Shown here one piece after another: positions 7,832 to 14,296 of a stretch of 14,340 nucleotides of DNA. How positions within the stretch are numbered: position 1 is the stretch's first letter; each line of letters starts with the position of its first letter. Under the pieces are notes generated by a model, which saw nothing but the letters and a program-made list of their open reading frames with translations, ran no database searches and was not told the origin of the DNA. The stretch lies in contig CAIKJM010000081.1 in NCBI GenBank assembly GCA_903827735.1, positions 1 through 14,340 of the forward strand. The letters run 5' to 3'. Made by a program: the position numbers and the translations under genes. Source of the DNA: an uncultured Rhodanobacter sp. GTDB taxonomy: Bacteria; Pseudomonadota; Gammaproteobacteria; Xanthomonadales; Rhodanobacteraceae.

Positions 7832-8604
7832 GCGCGCGTCCCGTACCGACCACCAATGCGTTGACCGGCTCGCTGGCCCAGATCGGCGGCTGCGGACTGT
7901 TCTTGCTCACCCTGCTGGCGGCGATTCCGCGCAGCTTCCGCTACGTGCGCGAGACGCTGCGCCAGCTGTGGTTCGTCGGCGCGATGAGCTTGACCATCAT
8001 CATGGTCTGCGGCCTGTTTGTGGGCATGGTCCTGATGCTGCAGCTCTACCACGTGCTGTCGATCTTCGGCGGCACCTCGGCCAGCGGCATGGTGGTGGCG
8101 CTGTCGGTGTACCGCGAGTTGGGTCCGGTGGTCACCGCGCTCCTATTCGCTGGCCGAGCGGGCACGTCGATTACCGCCGAGATCGGCCTGATGCGCGCCA
8201 CCGACCAGATCGACGCGATGGAGATGATGGCGGTCGATCCGATCGCCTACGTCGGCACGCCGCGCTTCTTGGCTGGGCTGATCGCGATGCCGCTGCTGTG
8301 CTGCGTGTTCTGCGCCATGTCGGTGCTCGGCGGCCATCTGGTCGGCGTGACTTGGCTGGGCATCGACAATGGTACGTTCTGGTCGAACATGACCGCGGTG
8401 GTGGATCTGCGCACGGATATCGTCAACGGCGTGCTGCTGAAGAGCTTGGCCTTCGGTGCTGTGGTCACGCTGATTGCGGTCTATCAGGGTTTCACCACGC
8501 CGCCGACTAGTGAAGGCGTGGCCTACGCCACTACACGCACCGTGGTCGCTTCGTCGATCGCCATTCTGGCGTTGGACTTCGTCCTCACCGCGTTCCTGAT
8601 GTGA
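7828..8604 (+). CDS. mlaE: MlaE, permease of the phospholipid ABC transporter
   Basis: 258 aa (E. coli 260). It is the membrane subunit; two copies form the channel between MlaF in the cytosol and the MlaD ring. The family core ELGPVVTALLFAGRAG (97-112) and the coupling segment EIGLMRATDQIDAMEMMAVDP (118-138) are intact. Hydrophobic segments lie at roughly 22-38 (interfacial helix), 52-78, 145-172, 203-222 and 236-256. The ATG overlaps the mlaF stop in ATGA, so the two are translationally coupled. mlaD begins 67 nt after the stop. Confidence 0.96.
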   Translation: MSARPVPTTNALTGSLAQIGGCGLFLLTLLAAIPRSFRYVRETLRQLWFVGAMSLTIIMVCGLFVGMVLMLQLYHVLSIFGGTSASGMVVALSVYRELGPVVTALLFAGRAGTSITAEIGLMRATDQIDAMEMMAVDPIAYVGTPRFLAGLIAMPLLCCVFCAMSVLGGHLVGVTWLGIDNGTFWSNMTAVVDLRTDIVNGVLLKSLAFGAVVTLIAVYQGFTTPPTSEGVAYATTRTVVASSIAILALDFVLTAFLM

Positions 8605-8671
8605 TGGCCTCCATGCATCGTTTCGTTTTTTCTCAGTCCCTATTTTTTCATCGTCTATCGAGGATCGTGCC

Positions 8672-9577
8672 GTGAGCCAACCGAGAAATTCCTATGCCGT
8701 CGGCACCGGCCTGTTCATCGTGCTGGGTTTTGCCGCGCTGGTGTATCTGGCGACCCAGACCACGTCTGTCGCCAACACCCAACACGGCGCCAGCTATATC
8801 GTCGACACCCACTTCGCCAACATCGGCCAGCTCAAAGAGCGCGCGCCGGTGAAGATTGCTGGCGTGCGCGTTGGCCAGGTGCAGTCGATCACGCTGGCGC
8901 CCGGCGCCGAAGTGGCCGACGTGAAGCTGGCGATTGATAAAAATTACGACAAGATTCCGCTCGATTCGGTCGCCACCATCTTCACCAGCGGCCTGCTGGG
9001 CGATCAGTACGTCGGCATCGTCTACGGCACGTCCAAGAAGACGGTCGCCGAGGGCGGCACGCTGGCGCTGACCAAGCCGGCCGAGCAGCTGGAGGACATG
9101 CTGGGCAAGTTCTTCGGTGCCGGCGGCATGGCAGACAATCTCGGCGGTACCTACACGGTCACGGCGACCTTCTCGAACGTCGGTACGCTGTCGGCCGGTG
9201 CGCCGGTGAAGATGGCTGGCGTGCCCATCGGCAGCGTGCAGTCGGTGGTGGCTGATCCGGTCAAGCTCGATGCCAAGGTCACGTTGGCGATCGACAAGCG
9301 TTACAACCAGATTCCCGACGATTCCTCGGCGGCCGTGTTCACTAGCGGCTTGATTGGCTCGCAGTTCGTCGCCATCCAGCCGGGTGGTTCACCCGATGCA
9401 CTCAAGAACGGTGATGAGATGGTGCTGACACAGTCGGCCATGCAGCTGGAGGATTTAATCGGCAAATTCCTGGTCAATGGTTCTTCGTCCACCGACAAGA
9501 AAGACGCCGGCAACGGCAAACCCGGCGACAAGTCGTCGGATACACCTTCCCCCACTACCCCCGCCGGCAAGCAGTAA
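8672..9577 (+). CDS. mlaD: MlaD-like MCE protein with two tandem MCE domains
   Basis: 301 aa from a GTG at 8672, with AGGA at 8661-8664 as a well-placed Shine-Dalgarno. One N-terminal transmembrane anchor (about residues 10-28) is followed by two MCE units, 42-148 and 161-267. They align without gaps over 107 residues with 53 identities by hand count. Each unit has the AP-V-K-x-AG-V core and ends in a helix-like LED-x2-GKF. A Ser/Thr/Lys/Pro-rich tail (268-301) looks disordered. E. coli MlaD is 183 aa with a single MCE domain that forms a hexameric ring fixed to MlaFE; its C-terminal SAMVLEDLIGQFL resembles the end of unit 2. Two units suggest two stacked rings and a longer lipid tunnel, as in PqiB (three) and LetB/YebT (seven), which is inference. 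Position between mlaE and mlaC supports the Mla assignment. Confidence 0.93.
   Translation: MSQPRNSYAVGTGLFIVLGFAALVYLATQTTSVANTQHGASYIVDTHFANIGQLKERAPVKIAGVRVGQVQSITLAPGAEVADVKLAIDKNYDKIPLDSVATIFTSGLLGDQYVGIVYGTSKKTVAEGGTLALTKPAEQLEDMLGKFFGAGGMADNLGGTYTVTATFSNVGTLSAGAPVKMAGVPIGSVQSVVADPVKLDAKVTLAIDKRYNQIPDDSSAAVFTSGLIGSQFVAIQPGGSPDALKNGDEMVLTQSAMQLEDLIGKFLVNGSSSTDKKDAGNGKPGDKSSDTPSPTTPAGKQ
8795..9115 (+). repeat. MCE unit 1 of the internal tandem duplication in mlaD
   Basis: Encodes residues 42-148. It pairs with unit 2 at an offset of 357 bp (119 codons). The 25 bp at 8843-8867 match 9200-9224 at 24 positions, so similarity is visible in the DNA as well as in the protein. Confidence 0.88.
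9152..9472 (+). repeat. MCE unit 2 of the internal tandem duplication in mlaD
   Basis: Encodes residues 161-267, about 50% identical to unit 1 with no gap over 107 residues. A 12-residue Gly/Ala-rich linker (149-160) separates the two units. Confidence 0.88.
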
Positions 9578-9591
9578 GCCGGTCATTGTCC

Positions 9592-9597
9592 AAGGAG
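9592..9597 (+). promoter_or_regulatory. Shine-Dalgarno that fixes the mlaC start
   Basis: AAGGAG lies 6 nt before the ATG at 9604. The frame is also open from a start at 9586, but that start lies upstream of this site and would put six extra residues before the signal peptide, so 9604 is preferred. Confidence 0.8.
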
Positions 9598-9603
9598 TTT
9601 TCC

Positions 9604-10278
9604 ATGTTGCGCAGACTGGCTCTCGCCACCGCTATTGCTATGGGCACCCTCGTTGCCAGCCCGTCGTTTGCTCAGGACCCGGCGCCGGCCGCCGCGTCCG
9701 CGACGCAGACGCCTGAGCAGATCATTCAATCCATTGCCGACCAACTGGCGACCGCCATCGACGGTCATCGCGACGAGTTGAAGCAGAATCAGGACAAGCT
9801 GATCAGCATCATCGATGAAGTGCTGCTGCCGCACTTCGACATCGACTACGCGTCGATCCTGGTACTGGGACAGCACGCCCGCGAAGCGACGCCCGCCCAG
9901 CGTGAGCGTTTCGCCAAGGCGTTCTACAACTCGATCACCCACCGCTATGCCGAGGGTCTACTCGACTACACGCGCGGACGCGTCAAGGTGCTGCCGTTCA
10001 GTGGTGACCTCAATGACAAGCGCACCGTGGTTCGCACCCAGGTGGTGATGGACGACGGCAAGCTGGTCTCGATCGATTACGCATTCCGCAAGAGCCGTTC
10101 CGGCGACTGGAAGGCCTACGACGTGATCATCGAGGGCATTTCCTACGTCACCAACTATCGCAATCAGGTCGACGCGGAAATCCGCAAGAACGGCATCGAT
10201 GGGCTGATCACCAATCTCGAAACCAAGGGCGGCCAGGCGCTGGACTCGATGGCAAAGGATGCCAAGGGCGGCCAGTGA
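9604..10278 (+). CDS. mlaC: MlaC, periplasmic phospholipid carrier
   Basis: 224 aa. A signal peptide (MLRRLALATAIAMGTLVASP, cleavage probably after Ala23 in SFA-QD) sends it to the periplasm. The mature part carries MlaC/Ttg2D family features: VLLPHFDIDYAS, REATPAQRERFAKAF, LLDYTRGRVKVLPF, WKAYDVIIEGISYVTNYRNQ. MlaC ferries a phospholipid between the outer-membrane MlaA complex and the inner-membrane MlaFEDB. The start is set by the Shine-Dalgarno at 9592-9597; the gene begins 26 nt after the mlaD stop. Its TGA overlaps the GTG of mlaB, so these are coupled. Length is near that of E. coli MlaC (211) with a slightly longer Ala/Pro-rich N-terminus after the signal. Confidence 0.96.
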   Translation: MLRRLALATAIAMGTLVASPSFAQDPAPAAASATQTPEQIIQSIADQLATAIDGHRDELKQNQDKLISIIDEVLLPHFDIDYASILVLGQHAREATPAQRERFAKAFYNSITHRYAEGLLDYTRGRVKVLPFSGDLNDKRTVVRTQVVMDDGKLVSIDYAFRKSRSGDWKAYDVIIEGISYVTNYRNQVDAEIRKNGIDGLITNLETKGGQALDSMAKDAKGGQ

Positions 10279-10583
10279 CTGTCGTCGCCGACCGCGGGTT
10301 TGAGCTGACGACCAAGACGCCGGGTGTACTCGGCGTCTTGGGTCTGCTCAATTTCAATACGGCGGCGGCGGCCACCGAGGCCATTGAGGCGGCCTTGGCG
10401 GATGGCTCCATCGCCCAACTCGATCTGTCCGGCGTGTCGCATGCCGACAGCGCTGGTCTGTCCTGCCTGGTAACCGTGATGGCGAAGGCGGCAAGCAAAG
10501 GGCGGCAGCTGAAAATCGTGCATATGCCTCGCGGGCTGCAGGCGCTGGCGAAAGTCTCTGAGGTCGATCACCTGATCGGATAA
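10275..10583 (+). CDS. mlaB: MlaB, STAS-domain subunit of the Mla transporter
   Basis: 102 aa from a GTG at 10275 that overlaps the mlaC stop (GTGA). A single STAS domain fills the protein. LDLSGVSHADSAGLSCL (49-65) aligns with E. coli IDLSRVSRVDTGGLALL, putting Ser59 at the site of the functionally important Thr52. MlaB has no catalytic role of its own: it binds MlaF in the cytosol and is needed for stability and activity of the transporter. Sequence similarity within this family is low, so the identification rests on the STAS motif plus operon position. Last gene of the operon; a strong terminator starts 17 nt after its stop. Confidence 0.92.
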   Translation: MTVVADRGFELTTKTPGVLGVLGLLNFNTAAAATEAIEAALADGSIAQLDLSGVSHADSAGLSCLVTVMAKAASKGRQLKIVHMPRGLQALAKVSEVDHLIG

Positions 10584-10600
10584 CGTGGCAGGCGGTAGAT

Positions 10601-10630
10601 ACAAAAAAGGGGCTGCGGCCCCTTTTTTGT
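10601..10630. terminator. Bidirectional rho-independent terminator between mlaB and mlaA
   Basis: ACAAAAAAGGGGC (10601-10613) and GCCCCTTTTTTGT (10618-10630) are perfect complements around a TGCG loop. Read on either strand, a GC-rich stem is followed by a run of six U residues, so one hairpin can end both the mlaFEDCB transcript and the convergent mlaA transcript. Confidence 0.95.
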
Positions 10631-10654
10631 GTGCGTCGCATTCGGATATCCGAA

Positions 10655-11491
10655 CTACTGGCTACCCTTGTTGGTCTGCCCGGGATGACTGTTCTCCCAC
10701 TTGTGCTGCTGGTCAAGCAATTCGTCAGGATCGAAATTCTTGTCGTCCAGACCCTGCATGTGCTGGATCGCGCTATCCGGCGGGTTGCCGTCGTAAATGT
10801 CGTAAAGCCGCTGCTGGCGGTACGCGTCGCGAAGAAACACGTACGGGTCGTAGGCCGAGTTGAGGAAGCTCTCCGCATCAATGGCGCGAGCGCGCAAGTT
10901 GACCAGATAGATTACCTGCGGCAGGTACTGCAAGCCGTGGTAGTGATAATTCGACGAGAAGTAGCTCAGCGGATCGAGGAAATAGCTGTCTACCGGGATG
11001 CGCCAGATGTCGCGACCCGTGCTGGGACCGAACAGCGGCAGCATCAGGTAATCGCCTTCCGGAAAGCCCCAGCGCGCCAGCGTGATGCCGAAGTCGCTGT
11101 TATCGAGCGGAATGCCAAACTGGCTGGCCGGATCGAAGAAACCTACGAAACCGATCGTCAGGTTGACCACAAACCGTCCGGTGCTCTGGGCCGCCTGCTT
11201 GGGACGAGCCTGCAGCAGATCATTGACGACCGTGATCGGCATGCGGATATTGGTAAAGAAATTCGTCACGCCCTTGCGCACCGGCGCACTGGTCACGTCA
11301 CGGTAACCGACCGCCACGGGGCGGATGATCGCCTTGTCCAGCGAGTCATTGAATTTGTACACCTTGCGGTTGTACTTCTCCAAAGGATCATCGGTTCGCG
11401 GGGGCGCAATAGTGGCGCAGCCGGCCAGCAGCACGATCGCAAGCAGCAACAACCAGCGACTCAGGGAGAGGGATCGGGGCATGGAAGGCAT
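10655..11491 (-). CDS. mlaA: MlaA (VacJ), outer-membrane phospholipid-removing lipoprotein
   Basis: 278 aa from the ATG at 11491. A lipoprotein signal (hydrophobic WLLLLAIVLLAGC) puts the lipidated cysteine at position 25. Then come DDPLEKYNRKVYKFNDSLD, PVAVGYRDVTSAPVRKGVTNF and WGFPEGDYLMLPLFGPSTGRD, the MlaA/VacJ core. In E. coli MlaA sits in the inner leaflet of the outer membrane with a porin trimer, withdraws misplaced phospholipids and hands them to MlaC. The frame is open further upstream, but residues before the signal make no sense for a lipoprotein and would include the predicted promoter. A second ATG at 11482 is an equally possible start; neither has a good Shine-Dalgarno. In E. 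coli mlaA is at a separate locus; here it faces mlaFEDCB tail to tail. Confidence 0.94.
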   Translation of the reverse strand: MPSMPRSLSLSRWLLLLAIVLLAGCATIAPPRTDDPLEKYNRKVYKFNDSLDKAIIRPVAVGYRDVTSAPVRKGVTNFFTNIRMPITVVNDLLQARPKQAAQSTGRFVVNLTIGFVGFFDPASQFGIPLDNSDFGITLARWGFPEGDYLMLPLFGPSTGRDIWRIPVDSYFLDPLSYFSSNYHYHGLQYLPQVIYLVNLRARAIDAESFLNSAYDPYVFLRDAYRQQRLYDIYDGNPPDSAIQHMQGLDDKNFDPDELLDQQHKWENSHPGQTNKGSQ

Positions 11492-11528
11492 CGTTGCGGG
11501 AGATTCGTGGGCGAGGAGGGCAAGCATA

Positions 11529-11557
11529 ATTGTACTGACTAGTTTTATATCTTGCAC
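11529..11557 (-). promoter_or_regulatory. Candidate sigma-70 promoter of mlaA
   Basis: On the minus strand the -10 is TACAAT (11534-11529, five of six consensus bases) and the -35 is GTGCAA (11557-11552, three of six), with a 17-bp spacer. The start would fall near 11522, giving a leader of about 30 nt. An alternative -10, TATAAA, overlaps at 11549-11544. The weak -35 suggests help from an activator. Confidence 0.45.
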
Positions 11558-11558
11558 G

Positions 11559-11577
11559 GCTTTCAGTGTGCTTTCAG
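11559..11577. repeat. Direct repeat of GCTTTCAG next to the mlaA promoter
   Basis: GCTTTCAG occurs at 11559-11566 and again at 11570-11577, an 11-bp period. On the minus strand (CTGAAAGC twice) the pair ends one base upstream of the predicted mlaA -35. One helical turn between copies is a common layout for activator half-sites. I do not recognise the regulator. Confidence 0.45.
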
Positions 11578-11627
11578 GCTGATAAAGCCTGTGTGTAGGC
11601 AGCCGGCCATCATACGCGCACGCCGCA

Positions 11628-11656
11628 TTGCCAGCAAAGCGGCCGCTCGATACACT
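11628..11656 (+). promoter_or_regulatory. Candidate sigma-70 promoter of rpoZ
   Basis: TTGCCA (11628-11633, five of six) and TACACT (11651-11656, four of six) are separated by 17 bp. A start near 11663 would give a leader of about 33 nt to the rpoZ ATG. Confidence 0.55.
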
Positions 11657-11666
11657 ACTCGGCCGC
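11639..11666. repeat. Inverted repeat flanking the rpoZ -10 box
   Basis: GCGGCCG (11639-11645) and CGGCCGC (11660-11666) are perfect inverted 7-mers with 14 bp between them. They bracket the predicted -10 element. It could be an operator, a 5'-end stem, or chance in GC-rich DNA. Confidence 0.35.
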
Positions 11667-11695
11667 ATAAGTCATTTATTTTTTGAGGATTTCGC

Positions 11696-11986
11696 ATGGC
11701 ACGTATCACCGTTGAAGACTGCCTCGAGGTGGTCAACAACCGTTTCGAGCTGGTGCTTATGGCTACCAAGCGCGCGCGCCAGCTGGAAAAGGGCGCCGAG
11801 CCTGCGGTCAATCCCGAGCAGGACAAGCCGACCGTGCTTGCCCTGCGTGAGATCGCCGAGCGCCGCATCGACCAGACCATGATCGACCAGATCGACGCGG
11901 CCGAGCGTGAGCGCGCCGAGCGTGAGGCGCTGGAGTGGGCTGCAGCTGAGGTCGACGACGATCTGTCCAAAGGCGGCGACGACTGA
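11696..11986 (+). CDS. rpoZ: RNA polymerase omega subunit
   Basis: 96 aa (E. coli 91). The N-terminus ARITVEDCLEVVNNRFELVL and the KRARQLEKG segment are diagnostic for omega. Omega helps assemble and fold the beta-prime subunit, and in E. coli forms part of one ppGpp-binding site on RNA polymerase, which fits its place before spoT. GAGG at 11685-11688 is a good Shine-Dalgarno, 7 nt from the ATG. The acidic C-terminal tail (EVDDDLSKGGDD) is typical of variable omega tails. No terminator is seen in the 141-bp gap to spoT. Confidence 0.97.
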   Translation: MARITVEDCLEVVNNRFELVLMATKRARQLEKGAEPAVNPEQDKPTVLALREIAERRIDQTMIDQIDAAERERAEREALEWAAAEVDDDLSKGGDD

Positions 11987-12102
11987 TGGACGCCGGCTGT
12001 CGACAGCGTTCCTTCCGCACCTCATTGTCTAGTGCGTTGGAACGCGTGCGCGCAGCCATCCGCGTTTTATCCTTTGTAAGCATTACTCGTGGTGTCGAGG
12101 TA

Positions 12103-12120
12103 GGCGCCTGAGCGGGCGCC
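12103..12120 (+). promoter_or_regulatory. Hairpin between Shine-Dalgarno-like GAGG and the spoT start
   Basis: GGCGCCT (12103-12109) pairs with GGGCGCC (12114-12120) around a GAGC loop (six GC pairs plus one U-G). GAGG lies at 12097-12100 and the ATG at 12128. Unfolded, the gap is 27 nt, too long for normal initiation; with the stem looped out it is 9 nt. Confidence 0.45.
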
Positions 12121-12127
12121 GACTTTC

Positions 12128-14296
12128 ATGACGGCGGCCACGCACCCCGGTTCGGTCGATTTGTCGGTATTGCCGCCCTACGTGCTGGCATTGAAAGAGC
12201 GGGTCGCGTACCTGTCCGAGACGCAGGTCGCCAAGGTCATCCGGGCCTTCGAGGTCGGGGCCGAGGCGCACGCCGGGCAGGAACGCAAAAGCGGCGAGCC
12301 GTACATCACCCACCCGGTAGCGGTGGCCGGCATCCTGGCCGAACTCGGGCTGGATGCCGAAACCATCATCGCGGCCATCCTGCATGACACGCTGGAAGAC
12401 ACTACGCTGAGTCGCGAAGCCCTGTCCGGCGAGTTCGGCGAGGTGGTAGCTGAGCTGGTCGACGGCGTAACCAAGCTGGACAAGATGCAGTTCGGGTCGC
12501 GCCAAGAGGCCGACGCTGAGAGTTTTCGTAAGATGCTGCTGGCGATGGCGCGCGACCTGCGCGTGATCCTCATCAAGTTGGCCGACCGGCTGCACAACAT
12601 GCGCACGCTGGGCGCCAAGGATCCCGCTTCACGCCGCCGCATTGCCCGCGAAACGCTGGAAATCTACGCGCCCATCGCCCAGCGCCTGGGCATGAACAAG
12701 TTTAAGGCCGAGCTGCAGGATTTGGGCTTTCGCGCGCTCTATCCCGATCGGTACCGCGTCATCAGCGAGCGTATCCGCGCCGCGATCGGCAATCGCCGCG
12801 AGGCGATGGGCAAGATCGAAACGGCGCTGGCGAGCCGCCTCAGCGCCGAGCATATGCAGAGCGACGTGGTCGGTCGGATCAAGTCGCCGTGGAGCATCTA
12901 TTCGAAAATGCACGAGGAGCACAAGAGTTTCGCCCAGCTGATGGACGTTTACGGCTTTCGCGTCATCGTCGACAGCGCGATGAGCTGCTACATGGCGCTC
13001 GGCGCGGTGCACGCCTTGTACAAACCGGTCGATCGACGCTTCAAGGATTTCATCGCGATTCCCAAGGCCAACGGCTATCAGTCGCTGCATACGGTGCTGT
13101 TGGGACCGTTCGGTGCGCCGATTGAGGTGCAGATTCGCACTGCCGAAATGGATTCTGTCGCCGAGCGCGGCGTGGCCGCACACTGGGCGTACAAAACCGA
13201 CAGCGGCCCAGCGAACAGCGCACAGGCGCGTGCGCGCGAATGGCTTTCGTCCTTGGCCGACAGTTCGGCCAATACGTCGTCCTCGGCGGAATTCATCGAG
13301 GCGGTGAAGATCGACCTGTTCCCGGACGAGGTTTATCTGTTCACTCCGCGCGGTGACATTCTTTCGCTGCCGCGTAACGCGACCGCACTGGATTTCGCCT
13401 ACGCCGTGCATACCGATGTTGGCGATCACGCGGTAGCCGCACGCGTGGACAAAAAGCTGTTGCCCTTGCGCACACGCCTGGCCTCGGGCCAGCTGGTTGA
13501 AATCATCACCGCGCCGTCGGCCATGCCCAATCCGGCGTGGCTGGAATCGGTGGTCACCGGCAAGGCCCGCACCGCCATTCGGCAGTATCTGAAAAACCTG
13601 CAGCATGAGGACGCGGTGGACTTCGGTCACCGCATGCTCGATCGCGCGCTCGACGCGCAGGGCAGCAGCCTGGACGGCGTGCCGACAGCGGTACTGGAAC
13701 GGTTTCTCGAAGCCTCCAAGTTCAGCCGTCTGGAAGAGCTGTTGTCCGACATCGCCCTGGGCAATCGCATGCCCGACGTGGTCGCCACCCAGCTGTTGGC
13801 TTCGCGCGGCAAGCGCGTCGACGGCACCCCGCACACGTCGCAGAATGCACACGAAAAAATTCGCATTACCGGCGCCGAACGCGGCGTGCTGAGTTTTGCC
13901 AACTGCTGTCATCCGCTGCCCGGCGACGACATCGTGGGTTATCTGTCCTCCGGCAAGGGCATCGTCGTGCACCGCGAGGAATGCCCGAACGTGATCGAGC
14001 TGCGCAAGTCGCCGGAGCGCTGTGTGCCGATCGAATGGGACCGCGACGTGCAGGGCGATTTCCGCGCGCAGTTGCGTATCGAAGTCATCAACCGTCCCGG
14101 CGTGCTGGCCACGGTGGCGGCCGCCATCGCGGCGGCGGATTCGAATATCGACAACGTCGAATACGTCGAGCGCGATGCCGCCGCCGCAACGCTGCTGTTT
14201 TCCATGGAAGTGAAGAGCCGCAAGCACCTGGCGGAGGTGATTCGTCGCGTGCGGCGCACCGGCGTGATCAGCGGTGCGCATCGCTATCCGTTGTAG
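12128..14296 (+). CDS. spoT: SpoT, bifunctional (p)ppGpp synthetase/hydrolase
   Basis: 722 aa (E. coli 702). It makes and degrades the stringent alarmone. The HD hydrolase has His62, His86-Asp87 with Glu90-Asp91 in ILHDTLEDT, and Asp153 in LADRLHNM, so metal ligands are intact. The synthetase region has GRIKSPWSIYSKM, YGFRVIV and R304-F-K-D307 before IAIPKANGYQSLHT; RxKD is the pattern of bifunctional Rel/SpoT enzymes, while RelA has ExDD. The TGS domain begins near Val402 (VYLFTPRGDILSLP), a Cys-rich zinc-finger-like region spans C593-C594-H595 to C619, and an ACT domain covers about 648-720. An in-frame TAG at 12101 rules out a longer start. No strong Shine-Dalgarno directly precedes the ATG, but see the hairpin. 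Follows rpoZ as in E. coli. Confidence 0.97.
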   Translation: MTAATHPGSVDLSVLPPYVLALKERVAYLSETQVAKVIRAFEVGAEAHAGQERKSGEPYITHPVAVAGILAELGLDAETIIAAILHDTLEDTTLSREALSGEFGEVVAELVDGVTKLDKMQFGSRQEADAESFRKMLLAMARDLRVILIKLADRLHNMRTLGAKDPASRRRIARETLEIYAPIAQRLGMNKFKAELQDLGFRALYPDRYRVISERIRAAIGNRREAMGKIETALASRLSAEHMQSDVVGRIKSPWSIYSKMHEEHKSFAQLMDVYGFRVIVDSAMSCYMALGAVHALYKPVDRRFKDFIAIPKANGYQSLHTVLLGPFGAPIEVQIRTAEMDSVAERGVAAHWAYKTDSGPANSAQARAREWLSSLADSSANTSSSAEFIEAVKIDLFPDEVYLFTPRGDILSLPRNATALDFAYAVHTDVGDHAVAARVDKKLLPLRTRLASGQLVEIITAPSAMPNPAWLESVVTGKARTAIRQYLKNLQHEDAVDFGHRMLDRALDAQGSSLDGVPTAVLERFLEASKFSRLEELLSDIALGNRMPDVVATQLLASRGKRVDGTPHTSQNAHEKIRITGAERGVLSFANCCHPLPGDDIVGYLSSGKGIVVHREECPNVIELRKSPERCVPIEWDRDVQGDFRAQLRIEVINRPGVLATVAAAIAAADSNIDNVEYVERDAAAATLLFSMEVKSRKHLAEVIRRVRRTGVISGAHRYPL

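Noticed and set aside
11492..11668. 59-residue N-terminal extension of mlaA
   Set aside because: It would bury the lipoprotein signal peptide internally and covers the predicted promoter.
11987..12127. Possible separate spoT promoter (TTGGAA and TATCCT)
   Set aside because: The two hexamers are 25 bp apart, too far for sigma-70, and no other pair fits.
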